DNA of 64,000 nucleotides from Edaphobacter bradus (lineage in GTDB: Bacteria > Acidobacteriota > Terriglobia > Terriglobales > Acidobacteriaceae): NCBI RefSeq assembly GCF_025685645.1, contig NZ_JAGSYF010000001.1, positions 930,001 through 994,000 of the forward strand, read 5' to 3'. Shown here one piece after another: positions 1 to 8,945 of this stretch. The translations under genes and the position numbers were made by a program. The notes beneath the pieces are model-generated. The model was given only the letters and a program-made list of their open reading frames with translations, searched no databases and was not told the DNA's origin. Within the stretch, counting starts at the first letter, position 1. Every line of letters starts with the position of its first letter.

Positions 1-2
1 AG

Positions 3-791
3 CACATCAAGAAGTGGCTCTATTGGGCTCCGGTGGAATACCACGTCCTGCGGGACGCGTATCGCGTCCTGTTTACTTCCAAGGCAGAAAAGCGGCTGGC
101 CGAGCAGAGCTTCTGGCTGCACCGCTGGAACCCTCATGTCGTGCCGTATGGTGCGAGCGGGCCTCCCGAGATCGATCCCGAGCAGATGAAACGTGCTTTT
201 TTCGAGTGCTGCCCAAGCGTGAAAGGCAAGCGCTTCCTGCTCTATCTCGGCAGGATCCACCGCAAGAAGGGATGCGACATGCTGATCCAGGCCTTCGGGC
301 AGGTCGCTCACGAAGACCCCAGCCTGGAGTTGGTGATGGCTGGACCGGATCAGCAACGCTGGAGCACGGAGCTGAAAGCGATTGCAGTAGAGTACGGCGT
401 CAGCCACCGCATCCACTGGCCAGGCATGTTGACCGGAGAGTCAAAGTGGGGAGCCTTCTTTGCCTCCGAGGCCTTCATACTTCCATCGCACCAGGAGAAC
501 TTCGGAATTGCTGTGGCCGAAGCGCTGAGCTGCGGGGCTCCCGCTCTGCTGGCGGACAAGGTCAACATCGCCGAGGAGATCGCAGAGGAAGGCGCAGGAC
601 TGATGGAACTCGATACCCTGGATGGCACTCTGAACCTGTTGCGCCGGTGGATTGGCATGACCCCCGACGAACGGAAGGCAATGTCAAAGCGGGCGAGCGA
701 GTGCTTCCACACAAAGTATGATATGCGGGAGAATGCAAAAGCGATCATTCGGCTCTTTGAGACGGCGACGACGCACCCAGCTGGCTCGTAA
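3..791 (+). CDS. Glycosyltransferase family 4 (partial, 5' end outside window)
   Basis: This is the C-terminal part of a GT-B retaining glycosyltransferase. The frame is open to the window edge and reads KKWLYWAPVEYHVLRDA before the first internal GTG, as in family members, so the true start lies upstream. A Rossmann-type GT1 domain follows, with KGKRFLLYLGRIHRKKG near its start and the EX7E-type motif ENFGIAVAE near the nucleotide-sugar site. Family enzymes transfer a sugar from an NDP- or GDP-sugar to a lipid-linked or growing polysaccharide. The next gene, 28 bases on in the same direction, is a WcaF-like acetyltransferase, so an exopolysaccharide cluster is likely. Donor and acceptor cannot be told from sequence. 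Confidence 0.88.
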   Translation, partial: HIKKWLYWAPVEYHVLRDAYRVLFTSKAEKRLAEQSFWLHRWNPHVVPYGASGPPEIDPEQMKRAFFECCPSVKGKRFLLYLGRIHRKKGCDMLIQAFGQVAHEDPSLELVMAGPDQQRWSTELKAIAVEYGVSHRIHWPGMLTGESKWGAFFASEAFILPSHQENFGIAVAEALSCGAPALLADKVNIAEEIAEEGAGLMELDTLDGTLNLLRRWIGMTPDERKAMSKRASECFHTKYDMRENAKAIIRLFETATTHPAGS

Positions 792-819
792 ACTCTGAAC
801 GGAGGCGCAGTTCGACTCT

Positions 820-1410
820 ATGTCCAGGCAGATTTACTACAACGCGGCGGAGCATATCTCTCCCACGACGGCGGAGGATCCATATCTGCGGCCTGCCTTC
901 TCGCGCGGCAACCGGATACGCCGGCTGGTGTGGAATCTCTGCTGGATGTTGTTTTACCGATCATCGCCACGTCCGCTGCACGCGTGGCGAGCGTCGCTCC
1001 TCCGGCTTTTTGGCGCAACCATGGGCCCTAACTGCCACTTCTACCCGAAGTCGAAGGTATGGGCTCCGTGGAACCTAGTGTGTGCCGATCAGGTAACAGC
1101 TGGCGACGGAGTTGAGATATATAACCCCGCTCCGGTGCACCTGGGATCGCACGCTATCCTCTCGCAGGAGGCGTATATCTGCGGCGCGACCCATGACTAC
1201 GACGACCCGGCGTTTCCATTGATTGCCTACGCCATGAGCTTCGGCGCCTATAGCTGGATATGCGCACGCGCCTCAGTCGCTCCAGGGGTCAACGTCGGTG
1301 AGGGCGCGGTTCTAGGCCTGGGGTCGGTCGCAACGCGCAATCTGGAACCGTGGACCGTCTACGCGGGAACTCCGGCAGTGAGGGTGAAGGAGCGACAGAG
1401 GACGGTTTGA
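820..1410 (+). CDS. WcaF-like O-acetyltransferase (left-handed beta-helix)
   Basis: A 196-residue acyltransferase of the colanic-acid WcaF type. The C-terminal two thirds carries hexapeptide repeats (for example GDGVEIYNPAPVHLGSHAIL and GVNVGEGAVLGLGSVATRNL) and the typical ICGATHDYDDPAFPL segment that holds the likely catalytic His. Members move acetyl from acetyl-CoA onto a sugar of an exopolysaccharide repeat unit on the cytoplasmic side. It follows the glycosyltransferase with 28 bases between, consistent with one operon. The ATG start fits the family; GGAGG lies rather far upstream, so initiation may be weak or coupled. The acceptor sugar is unknown. Confidence 0.85.
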   Translation: MSRQIYYNAAEHISPTTAEDPYLRPAFSRGNRIRRLVWNLCWMLFYRSSPRPLHAWRASLLRLFGATMGPNCHFYPKSKVWAPWNLVCADQVTAGDGVEIYNPAPVHLGSHAILSQEAYICGATHDYDDPAFPLIAYAMSFGAYSWICARASVAPGVNVGEGAVLGLGSVATRNLEPWTVYAGTPAVRVKERQRTV

Positions 1411-1437
1411 GTGATTCTTTCCTCGAAATCCGGAAGT

Positions 1438-1821
1438 CTAACTGCGGAGCCGCGCGAGCAGATCGGTGGGATGGACAGGTTTGGCGAGAATCTCAAACTC
1501 GTGGCCCTGCTCCCTGGCCCGCTCCAGTAAATCAGCTGTAGCCGCCTGCCCCGAGAAGAGCAGGATCTTGCACTTGGGGAGACGGGAGCGAGTGATGATG
1601 GCGGCCTCAATCCCCGTCATACCAGTCATGATGACGTCGCTGATGAGCATGTCTGGCTGAAAGCTATCCAAGACCTCGACCGCCTTTTCACCGCTGAAGA
1701 CCGCGCGCGCATCAAAGCCTGCCTGGTTGAGAATAATCGCCAGAGTATTGGCGATTACTTGTTCATCATCGGCGACAAGAACCTTGGGCTTAGACGCCGC
1801 GGTCGACGTTGTATCAGACAT
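1438..1821 (-). CDS. Single-domain response regulator (CheY-like receiver)
   Basis: A 127-residue receiver domain with nothing after it. The acidic pair is at D18-D19, the phospho-acceptor is D62 in the segment LISDVIMTGM, and the conserved Lys is K114 in LAKPV. There is no DNA-binding or enzymatic output domain, so it would act by protein contact or as a phosphate shuttle. No histidine kinase is adjacent; it lies convergent to the acetyltransferase and divergent from the ABC ATPase gene. The ATG at 1821 gives a short Ser/Thr/Ala-rich leader before the fold. Confidence 0.85.
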   Translation of the reverse strand: MSDTTSTAASKPKVLVADDEQVIANTLAIILNQAGFDARAVFSGEKAVEVLDSFQPDMLISDVIMTGMTGIEAAIITRSRLPKCKILLFSGQAATADLLERAREQGHEFEILAKPVHPTDLLARLRS

Positions 1822-1980
1822 GCATTTCCCCGAAGATTTAGGCTATCTCTGTGAGAGTACATCGCACCGGTCGATCTATACGGCATTGCTCGCCAGCAAT
1901 TCACAGTTCCACTGCAAAGTAATGATACGCTGACCGCAGAGCGGAAAGCAGCACAACTCAACACAAATTCAACAGATACA

Positions 1981-3363
1981 GTGAATCCTTCATCCATGCA
2001 GGCGTCTATGCAGCAAATCATCATCCGCGCCGAACAGGTTGAGAAGTACTACTCTCAGCCGAGTGAAAACCGCATCCAGGTAATCTCGCCGACGGACCTT
2101 TCGATCACCGAGGGCGAGATCGTAGCCCTGCTGGGGCCTTCAGGCTCGGGAAAATCGACGCTGATGCGCATGTTGACTGGCCTGTCGAGGCCCTCGGCGG
2201 GCCAGGTCTATTGGCACGAGCAACCGATTGCGACCGCCGATGTCAATGTCTCCATCGTCTTCCAGAGCTTTGCTCTCTTTCCGTGGCTCACGGTCTTTGA
2301 AAACGTGGAGGCTCCGCTCAAAGCCCGCGGCATGGAGCCGGGGGAGAGGCGCAAGCGAGCACTCAAGATTCTTGACACCGTTGGTCTGGACGGCTTCCAG
2401 GCAGCTTATCCTAAGGAGCTCTCCGGCGGCATGCGGCAGAGGGTGGGCTTTGCGCGTGCGCTGGTGGTTGAGCCTGAGGTCCTGTTCATGGATGAGCCCT
2501 TCTCCGCTCTCGATGTGCTGACAGCAGAAAATCTTCGCAGCGAACTGCTGGAGCTGTGGCAGAAGAAGACCATTCCGACGAAGGCCATCTTTATCGTGAC
2601 GCACAATATTGAAGAGGCCGTGCTGCTGGCAGACCGGATCATTGTGCTGGGGCGCAATCCGGGGCACGTGCGGACGGACTTCAAGGTTGCACTGGCGCAT
2701 CCGCGTGACCGCAAGAAGCCCGCCTTTACCCAACTGGTCGACTACATCTACAAGGTGCTGACGCAGCCGGATGCGCAGCCGCCAGCACTACCGCAGACGC
2801 CCGCAGGCAGACCCGTCCGCGACCAGCGTTCGATGCACTACCAGATGCTTCCGCACGCGCGGCCCGGCGGTATCGCCGGCCTGCTGGAGCTGCTGCTGGA
2901 CCACAACGGCAAAGACGACATCTATCGGCTAGCCGATGACCTTGCGTTTGAGATCGACGACCTGCTCCCGATCGTGGATGCTGCGCAGCTACTGGGCTTC
3001 CTCAAGGTGACCGAGGGCGACGCTGCGATTACTCCGACCGGAACAGAGTATGCAAATTCGGAGATTCTGCGGCAGAAAGAGCTGTTCCGCAAGGCCGCGG
3101 TAGACAATGTCCTGCTGTTACGGCAGATCGTCAGGGCGATTGAGGCCAAGAGCGATCGCTCTGTTCCGGAGGAGTTCTTCCACGACATGCTGGATGAGCA
3201 GTTCAGTGAAGACGAGACGCTCCGGCAACTGGAGACGGCGATCAACTGGGGCCGCTATGCCGAGCTGTTTGACTTCGACGCCTCGCGGCGCAGATTCATC
3301 CAACCTGAGAAGCTGCACCCTGAGGCAGAACCCAGCCCTGTGGGAGAGATGGAAGCACGATGA
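1981..3363 (+). CDS. ABC transporter ATPase, nitrate/sulfonate/taurine type, with C-terminal AAA-associated domain
   Basis: A 460-residue import ATPase. Walker A GPSGSGKST is at residues 52-60, Q-loop in VFQSF near 94, signature LSGGMRQR near 147, Walker B VLFMDEP near 168 and H-loop VTHN near 208. Residues about 285-440 form the winged-helix-like ABC-associated domain (PF09821 type) found in a subset of NrtCD/SsuB-like ATPases. The gene overlaps the permease gene by four bases (ATGA), so the two are co-translated. No substrate-binding protein is encoded nearby and the substrate is unknown. Start choice is uncertain: GTG at 1981, ATG at 1996 or ATG at 2008; none has a strong ribosome site. 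Confidence 0.9.
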   Translation: MNPSSMQASMQQIIIRAEQVEKYYSQPSENRIQVISPTDLSITEGEIVALLGPSGSGKSTLMRMLTGLSRPSAGQVYWHEQPIATADVNVSIVFQSFALFPWLTVFENVEAPLKARGMEPGERRKRALKILDTVGLDGFQAAYPKELSGGMRQRVGFARALVVEPEVLFMDEPFSALDVLTAENLRSELLELWQKKTIPTKAIFIVTHNIEEAVLLADRIIVLGRNPGHVRTDFKVALAHPRDRKKPAFTQLVDYIYKVLTQPDAQPPALPQTPAGRPVRDQRSMHYQMLPHARPGGIAGLLELLLDHNGKDDIYRLADDLAFEIDDLLPIVDAAQLLGFLKVTEGDAAITPTGTEYANSEILRQKELFRKAAVDNVLLLRQIVRAIEAKSDRSVPEEFFHDMLDEQFSEDETLRQLETAINWGRYAELFDFDASRRRFIQPEKLHPEAEPSPVGEMEAR

Positions 3364-5150
3364 ATTTTCCTGACAGCTTCAGCAACATTCCCGGACGGGA
3401 GACCATGGCGCGGTCGCAGGTGCTGCGGCGAAGCTGGCCGGTGGTGCTCGACCTGTGTGTCGCGGGGATTGGGCTGGCCTGCTTCTACGGGGTGGTTCAG
3501 ATCGCGAAGTACTGGTTCGGCCATCCCGTGCCTGAGATCACCATCTCGCTAAGTCCCCGGGCGCTGCCACGCTATGCGTTCTATTCCGTCGTGCGGATTG
3601 GGCTGGCGTACGTGCTGAGCTTGCTGTTTGCCGTCGCCTATGGATATATCGCGGCTTACAACAAGCGCATCGAAGCGTTGATGATCGCAGGACTCGACAT
3701 CCTGCAATCGATCCCGGTGCTCAGCTTTCTTCCCGGGGTCATGCTGGCGATGGTGGCGCTATTCCCGACGCGGCAGATTGGCGTGGAGATGGGCGCGATT
3801 CTGCTGATCTTCACCGGTCAGGTTTGGAACATGGCCTTCAGCTTCTACTCCTCGCTGAAGAGCATTCCACGAGAGCTGATGGAGGCTTCGGGAATCTACA
3901 AATTTTCGCGATGGCAGCGGCTGGTGCAGCTCGAACTGCCCTATGCGGCAATCGGCCTGGTGTGGAACTCGATGGTGTCCGTCGCCGGAGGATGGTTCTT
4001 CCTGATGGCCTGCGAGATGTTCGTGCTGGGGACGAGGGACTTCCGGTTGCCGGGACTGGGCTCGTACCTGCAGACAGCCGCAGGCGTGGGAAACCTGACC
4101 GCCATCACCTGGGGTCTGGTGACGATGATCGCGATCATCGTCGCAACCGACCAGCTCATCTGGCGGCCTGTGATTGCATGGAGCGACAAGTTCAAGTTCG
4201 AGCAGGGTCAGAGCAGCACCCGGATCTCGTCGCCGCTGCTGCATCTGCTGCAACACTCGCGCGGACTGCGGACACTCAGACACCATACTGTGGACCCGCT
4301 CGGCGAAAGCATCAACCAGTTCTTCGCGGAGGGACGTAAGCAGCGGATCACGAAACAGATGGCACAGGCCGCCAACTCATCCAATGGGCGCGAAACCCGC
4401 TGGATGGGACTGCTGAGGTGGGCCATGCTGGTCGCCCTCAGTGCGTCAGTGCTCTATGCTGCTCTCCATGCCCTTACGCTTCTTCAGCAGGTGCACGGCC
4501 CTGAGTTCGCGGGGATCATGAAGGGCGCGCTGGCGACATTCCTGCGGGTCAACACAGCGTTGCTGCTCGCCTCGGTGTGGACGATTCCTGCAGGCGTGGC
4601 GATCGGATTTCATCCTCGGCTGGCGAGGATTGCGCAGCCACTGGCACAGATCGCGGCCTCGGTTCCGGCGACGGCGCTCTTCCCTGTCCTGCTTCTTGCG
4701 CTGGTTCAGATGGGAGGAGGACTGGGCATCGGTTCTATCGCACTGATGCTGCTGGGGACGCAGTGGTACATCCTGTTCAACGTCATCGCGGGAGCCATGG
4801 CGATCCCCACAGACCTGCGCGAGGTCGCGGAGATGTTTCGCTTCAGCACAGCGCAACGCTGGAAGACCGTGATTCTGCCGGGAATCTTTCCGTACCTGAT
4901 TACGGGGCTGGTGACGGCCTCGGGCGGCGCATGGAATGCCAGCATCATCGCTGAGTACTTCCGCCTGAAGAACCAGACCCTGCAAACGGTTGGGCTCGGC
5001 GCGGTCATCAGTGCAGCAACCGACAGCGGGCAGTTCCAGATTCTTCTGCTGGCGACGATTGTCATGGCGATGATGGTAGTGACGATCAACCGGCTGGTGT
5101 GGCGGCCTCTCTACCGGCTGGCCGAGACGCGCTATAAGCTCGGCGACTGA
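3360..5150 (+). CDS. ABC transporter permease with two fused transmembrane domains
   Basis: A 596-residue inner-membrane protein holding two binding-protein-dependent permease domains in one chain (about residues 65-275 and 375-590), each with about five or six helices and an EAA-like coupling loop (for example ELMEASGIYKFSRWQRL and LREVAEMFRFSTAQRW). Typical NrtB/SsuC permeases carry one domain and dimerise; here the duplicate is fused, so one polypeptide could form the whole channel. It pairs with the upstream ATPase through an ATGA overlap. The inter-domain linker (about 280-340) is polar and Gln/Ser-rich. Substrate unknown; a small oxyanion is the family expectation. Confidence 0.9.
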   Translation: MNFPDSFSNIPGRETMARSQVLRRSWPVVLDLCVAGIGLACFYGVVQIAKYWFGHPVPEITISLSPRALPRYAFYSVVRIGLAYVLSLLFAVAYGYIAAYNKRIEALMIAGLDILQSIPVLSFLPGVMLAMVALFPTRQIGVEMGAILLIFTGQVWNMAFSFYSSLKSIPRELMEASGIYKFSRWQRLVQLELPYAAIGLVWNSMVSVAGGWFFLMACEMFVLGTRDFRLPGLGSYLQTAAGVGNLTAITWGLVTMIAIIVATDQLIWRPVIAWSDKFKFEQGQSSTRISSPLLHLLQHSRGLRTLRHHTVDPLGESINQFFAEGRKQRITKQMAQAANSSNGRETRWMGLLRWAMLVALSASVLYAALHALTLLQQVHGPEFAGIMKGALATFLRVNTALLLASVWTIPAGVAIGFHPRLARIAQPLAQIAASVPATALFPVLLLALVQMGGGLGIGSIALMLLGTQWYILFNVIAGAMAIPTDLREVAEMFRFSTAQRWKTVILPGIFPYLITGLVTASGGAWNASIIAEYFRLKNQTLQTVGLGAVISAATDSGQFQILLLATIVMAMMVVTINRLVWRPLYRLAETRYKLGD

Positions 5151-5153
5151 GCC

Positions 5154-5645
5154 TCAGCGGGACGAGGGGCTCTTCGGCGCCGGATCTTCAAGCAGAGCGA
5201 AGACGATAGCCATCAGGGGCGGCGCGAAGAGGACTCCCCAGAACGGGACGAGGATGCCGAGCAGAATGGGGCCGAAGAAAGCTGCCCACCAGGGAACTCG
5301 GGTCTTGCGGTGCAGCACGTAGGGAGCTATGACGAGGCCCTCGAGAATGACGATCAGGCCGTAGAGGCCAAGGACGAGTCCCAGCCGCCACTCATCATGC
5401 CCGCTGACAGCGACTGAAAATACAGGGCCGATCAGCGCGATCATGCTGCCGAAGGTGGGAATGATCTGCAACATGCCTCCGAGGACCGCCCACATAGGAG
5501 CGAGTGGCACACGGATCAGTTCGAGGCCAATAAGCCACAGTACCCCGACGATCAGCGCGTCGAGCGTAGCGGCCCGCCACCAGTCGACAATCGCTTTGCC
5601 AGCGGTCTTGAGATGCGTCACGGGCTTGCCGCTTCCAGGGTCCAT
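5154..5645 (-). CDS. AI-2E family transporter, C-terminal half only
   Basis: This 163-residue protein matches only the C-terminal half of AI-2E/YdiK-type permeases, which usually have about 340-380 residues. Seen are the helices around LDALIVGVLWLIGLELI, the conserved block MLQIIPTFGSMIALIGPVF, and VILEGLVIAPYVLHRK. No N-terminal half is recognisable in the 138 bases upstream before purQ. It may be a 5'-truncated pseudogene or a genuine short paralogue; the reading frame is clean and there is a plausible ATG. The gene ends four bases from the convergent permease gene. Confidence 0.65.
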   Translation of the reverse strand: MDPGSGKPVTHLKTAGKAIVDWWRAATLDALIVGVLWLIGLELIRVPLAPMWAVLGGMLQIIPTFGSMIALIGPVFSVAVSGHDEWRLGLVLGLYGLIVILEGLVIAPYVLHRKTRVPWWAAFFGPILLGILVPFWGVLFAPPLMAIVFALLEDPAPKSPSSR

Positions 5646-5783
5646 GCCAGCCTGCTTATGCTACCGCGCACCCGATGTGCTGAACTTGCTGGCCTAAGGA
5701 TATTCCAGAACAACCGCCGCGCGTCTGTGCTGTACGTATCTGCGAGCGGCATAACGCACCCGCGTGGGTGATATCCTTAACCC

Positions 5784-6482
5784 ATGAAATTCGGCGTACT
5801 GGTCTTTCCAGGCTCCAATTGCGATCACGATACCTATCATGTGATCGATGCGCTGGCGAAGCAGCCGGTTACGTTCCTGTGGCACGCGTCGGAAGAGCTT
5901 GAAGGCTGCGATGCAATCCTCGTTCCCGGCGGCTTTGCCTACGGGGACTACCTCCGGACGGGAGCAATTGCGAAGTTTGCACCAGTCATGCAGTCAGTTG
6001 CGAAGTTCGCAAAGAATGGCGGCCTGGTGCTCGGAATCTGTAACGGCTTCCAGATTCTGTGCGAGGCAGGGCTGTTGCCGGGAGCGCTGATGCGCAACGC
6101 CGGTCAACACTACATCTGCAAACAGGTTCATCTGCGCACGGAGACAACAGACTCTCCCTTCACACATGCCCTCACAAAGGGCCAGGTACTGCAGATGCCG
6201 ATCGGACACATGGAAGGCAATTACTTCTGTGACCAGGAGACGCTCGCAAAGCTGAAATCCAAGGATCGCATCGTCTTCCGGTATGCCACTTCTGCCGGCG
6301 AGATAACCGCCTCCGCCAATCCGAACGGATCGCTTGAGAACATCGCCGGTGTGCTCAACGAGGGACGCAATGTACTTGGGATGATGCCGCATCCGGACCG
6401 CTCGAGCGAGGCCCTTCTTGGTTCAGCCGACGGATTTCTGCTCTTCAAAGCGATGGCAGATTCGCTGGCCGCAGCCCCATAG
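5784..6482 (+). CDS. purQ: Phosphoribosylformylglycinamidine synthase subunit PurQ
   Basis: The 232-residue glutamine amidotransferase subunit of FGAM synthase, the fourth step of purine synthesis. It releases ammonia from glutamine for transfer to FGAR on PurL. The start [15 protein letters not shown] is characteristic; the nucleophilic Cys lies in [12 protein letters not shown], and the His and Glu of the triad lie in [10 protein letters not shown] near the C terminus. Length is normal for the stand-alone bacterial form, which works with PurL and PurS; neither partner is in this window. The downstream phosphatase gene starts eight bases after the stop. Confidence 0.96.
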   Translation: MKFGVLVFPGSNCDHDTYHVIDALAKQPVTFLWHASEELEGCDAILVPGGFAYGDYLRTGAIAKFAPVMQSVAKFAKNGGLVLGICNGFQILCEAGLLPGALMRNAGQHYICKQVHLRTETTDSPFTHALTKGQVLQMPIGHMEGNYFCDQETLAKLKSKDRIVFRYATSAGEITASANPNGSLENIAGVLNEGRNVLGMMPHPDRSSEALLGSADGFLLFKAMADSLAAAP

Positions 6483-6490
6483 ACGACGGA

Positions 6491-7282
6491 ATGATTGATA
6501 TTCACCACCATCTTCTGTGGGGGCTGGATGATGGCGCCGCCACTCTTGAGACCTCGCTGGCCATGGCGCGGATGGCCGCTGCCGATGGCATTACGCATGT
6601 CGTCTGCTCGCCCCACTCGAATGGACAGTATGTGTATCAACCAGCGGTTATCGACAAGAAGATTGCAGAGTTGCAGCATCAGATCAATCAGGAAGGATTG
6701 AATCTGAAGCTGGGCCGAGGATGCGACTTCCACCTCTCGTATGACAACATCCAGGAGGCGAAGGCCGACCCCGCACGGTTCAGCATCAACGGGCTGGGCT
6801 ACCTCCTAGCCGAGATTCCGGACTACGGGCTTTCGCCCTCGTTGACCGAGGTCTTCTATCAGTTGCAGATTGACGGACTGTCGCCGATCCTGACCCACCC
6901 TGAGCGGAACGCGACACTGCAGGAAGACGCCTCGCGACTGGTGGATTGGCTGCGCGGCGGCGTCCTAATCCAGATCACTGCGGGTTCGGTCATGGGCCGC
7001 ATGGGCAAGAAAGCCGAGAGGATGGCGCACGAACTGCTCGCGAAACGCTGGGTGCACTTCCTGGCGACAGATGCCCACAACATAACGTCGCGGCCGCCGA
7101 AGATGCGAGAGGTCTTTGAGCTTGTCGCGCAGCAGTACGGGCCGGACTACGCACATCTGCTCTGTGTGTCGAATCCGCTGGCGGCCTTTCTCGGAAAGCC
7201 CCTGCCGGGTCAGCTTGAGCCCTTGGGGCTTTACGACGACATGAAGCCGAAGCGATGGTGGCAGCGGCTGACCTGGGGATAA
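6491..7282 (+). CDS. CpsB/YwqE-type tyrosine-protein phosphatase (PHP fold)
   Basis: A 263-residue metal-dependent phosphatase of the PHP superfamily. The metal-binding start MIDIHHHLLWGLDDGA is diagnostic, and further metal ligands sit in VVCSPHSNG, LTHPERN and FLATDAHN. CpsB proteins dephosphorylate the tyrosine kinase that controls capsule or exopolysaccharide chain length. No BY-kinase is next to it; the first genes of the window are exopolysaccharide genes, about 5 kb away. It lies eight bases after purQ, so probably the two share a transcript. Confidence 0.87.
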   Translation: MIDIHHHLLWGLDDGAATLETSLAMARMAAADGITHVVCSPHSNGQYVYQPAVIDKKIAELQHQINQEGLNLKLGRGCDFHLSYDNIQEAKADPARFSINGLGYLLAEIPDYGLSPSLTEVFYQLQIDGLSPILTHPERNATLQEDASRLVDWLRGGVLIQITAGSVMGRMGKKAERMAHELLAKRWVHFLATDAHNITSRPPKMREVFELVAQQYGPDYAHLLCVSNPLAAFLGKPLPGQLEPLGLYDDMKPKRWWQRLTWG

Positions 7283-7294
7283 CGCTCTTCTTCT

Positions 7295-8023
7295 TTAGAG
7301 CCCAAGGCCGCCATCTACAGTGAGAAGCTGCCCTGTGATGAAGGCGGGAGCAGTAGCGAAGAACACTGCCGCCGCTGCGACATCGTCCGCGGTTCCGTTG
7401 CGCTTCATCGGAGTCCTCTCCGCATAGTGGCGGTAGGCTTCTTCGATCTCATCCTGCACAATCATGCCCGGGGCGATGCAGTTGACGCTGATCTCGGGAG
7501 CCCATGCCTTGGCCATCGTCTGCGACAGCATGTGCAGCGCAGCCTTCGAGGTGCAGTAGTGGGCGTGCGTAACCCAGGGGTGGGAGCCGCCAAGTGAGCC
7601 GATGTTGATGATCCGTCCGGATGCAGCTCGAAGGTACGGGTAGGCAGCACGGGCAACAAGGAATGGAGCACGCGTGTTCGTGGCGAACATGGCGTCCCAC
7701 TGTTCCACTGTAATCTGCTCGAGCGCCGCAGACTCGAAGACGCCGGCGTTGTTGACCAGAATATCGAGCCGGCCCATCTCCTCGACAACAGCAGCGACCG
7801 ACTGCTCAATTGACTGGGAGTCGCGGAGATCGCAGCGAACAGCGAAGGCGTCTACGTCGTTGGCGGCAAGATCGCGAACGGTCTGCTCAGCCTCCGCCTG
7901 CGAGCCCAGATAGGTGATGGCTACATCGGCGCCGTTGGCGGCGAGAGCAAGTGCGATGGAGCGGCCAATGCGTTTCGCCGCTCCTGTGACAAGCGCGGTC
8001 TTCCCTGCCAGAGCTCTCGTCAT
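7295..8023 (-). CDS. SDR family oxidoreductase (FabG/pteridine reductase-like)
   Basis: A classical short-chain dehydrogenase of 242 residues. It has the cofactor motif TGAAKRIG near residues 14-21, NNAG near 92, the catalytic Ser in IGSLGG, and the YCTSK motif holding the catalytic Tyr and Lys; it ends in LLTVDGGLGL. An Arg/Lys after the first Gly motif (KRIGRS) is typical of NADPH-using, pteridine-reductase-like members. Substrate unknown. It is convergent with the CpsB gene and runs away from the groES region; the secreted-protein gene at 8591 reads into it with seven bases between. Confidence 0.87.
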   Translation of the reverse strand: MTRALAGKTALVTGAAKRIGRSIALALAANGADVAITYLGSQAEAEQTVRDLAANDVDAFAVRCDLRDSQSIEQSVAAVVEEMGRLDILVNNAGVFESAALEQITVEQWDAMFATNTRAPFLVARAAYPYLRAASGRIINIGSLGGSHPWVTHAHYCTSKAALHMLSQTMAKAWAPEISVNCIAPGMIVQDEIEEAYRHYAERTPMKRNGTADDVAAAAVFFATAPAFITGQLLTVDGGLGL

Positions 8024-8030
8024 CGGCGCG

Positions 8031-8591
8031 CTACTGCTGCGGCGCGGCCGGCGCTGACGTGCTGTTTGTGGAGGAAGAAGGCTTGGCGGAAGATTTTGTG
8101 GTGACGGCTGGAGCTACAGGGTGATTAGGCTCCTGGATGCCTGCCTTGCGTGTCGAAGCCTTACCGGAATTGTCCTCGTACGAGGAGACCTGCTCCTGCG
8201 GACGAAGCAGGGCGACCGCGATCTCACGGCTGGGCTCGTCGACCTGAAAGTCCTGTCCAAACGTGGCAAAACCATTCGCGAGGACCTGGACCCGAACCCG
8301 GCTTCCTGTCGGGATGATGTCGACGGCGGCCTTGCCCTCCGGGTCGGTCTTCACCTCAAGGCTGCCGAGGTCCTTTCCGTCCTTGTCATAGGGGTTAAAG
8401 ATGACGGAAGCGTTCATGATGGGCTTGCCGTTGAACTTCTTCGTGACAAGAACCTCGATGTGCGAGGTGGCCGGTGGCGGCTTGTACTTCCGGCCGTGGC
8501 GCACAGGGGAATCCTGAGCAAGCAGACTGGAGGAAGCAAGGACCGCTGGGAGGAAGACGAGCAGGAGAAGTATGGAACGGCAGGACTTCAT
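8031..8591 (-). CDS. Secreted protein with carboxypeptidase-regulatory-like (Ig-like) domain
   Basis: An exported 186-residue protein of unknown function. The ATG at 8591 opens a clear signal peptide (MKSCRSILLLLVFLPAVLA, cleavage near SLLAQ); the longer frame to 8678 has no such leader. Residues about 40-125 form one beta-sandwich domain of the CarboxypepD_reg type (ASVIFNPYDKDGKDLGSLEV, then DPEGKAAVDIIPTGSRVRV), followed by a low-complexity Ser/Thr/Pro/Ala tail. Such domains bind surfaces or partners and rarely have enzymatic activity. It lies upstream of the SDR gene on the same strand. Confidence 0.7.
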   Translation of the reverse strand: MKSCRSILLLLVFLPAVLASSSLLAQDSPVRHGRKYKPPPATSHIEVLVTKKFNGKPIMNASVIFNPYDKDGKDLGSLEVKTDPEGKAAVDIIPTGSRVRVQVLANGFATFGQDFQVDEPSREIAVALLRPQEQVSSYEDNSGKASTRKAGIQEPNHPVAPAVTTKSSAKPSSSTNSTSAPAAPQQ

Positions 8592-8724
8592 GGTAGCCAC
8601 TATTTTACCTCCACACGCAGGCTCAGGGGTTCGTGCTAAGTGATTGATCCGCCGTTCCAAAAGGGCACGAGATGGCACACCGCAAAACCTGCGTCATGTT
8701 CACTCAGATTTCACGTCCCATCAG

Positions 8725-8754
8725 TTGACATCCCGGCATCCGCTGGCCTATCGT
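8725..8754 (+). promoter_or_regulatory. Predicted sigma-70 promoter of groES-groEL
   Basis: A perfect -35 hexamer TTGACA is at 8725-8730, and a weaker -10 TATCGT at 8749-8754 follows after 18 bases. The -10 abuts the CIRCE operator, so a bound HrcA repressor would block initiation. Confidence 0.65.
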
Positions 8755-8780
8755 TAGCAATCGGAAGGCTTGAGTGCTAA
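8754..8780 (+). promoter_or_regulatory. CIRCE operator (HrcA binding site)
   Basis: Arms TTAGCAATC (8754-8762) and GAGTGCTAA (8772-8780) are separated by nine bases. This is the classical CIRCE layout TTAGCACTC-N9-GAGTGCTAA with one mismatch in the left arm. In bacteria with HrcA it represses groESL and dnaK operons until heat or misfolding stress occupies GroEL. It lies 165 bases upstream of groES, giving a long leader. HrcA itself is not in the window. Confidence 0.92.
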
Positions 8781-8945
8781 TCGCCTCCGAGATTGCCTCA
8801 CCGGGATCCCGTTGGAGCACCTCAGGCCAGATCCACCCAACTCACCCAGCCACTCGCCGGACTCATTCGGTCAGTGAAGCTGCGTGAGAAAACGCGGACG
8901 AATCACGTTCGTCCGCCAACTAATCGCATCAAGGAGAAGGAAACA

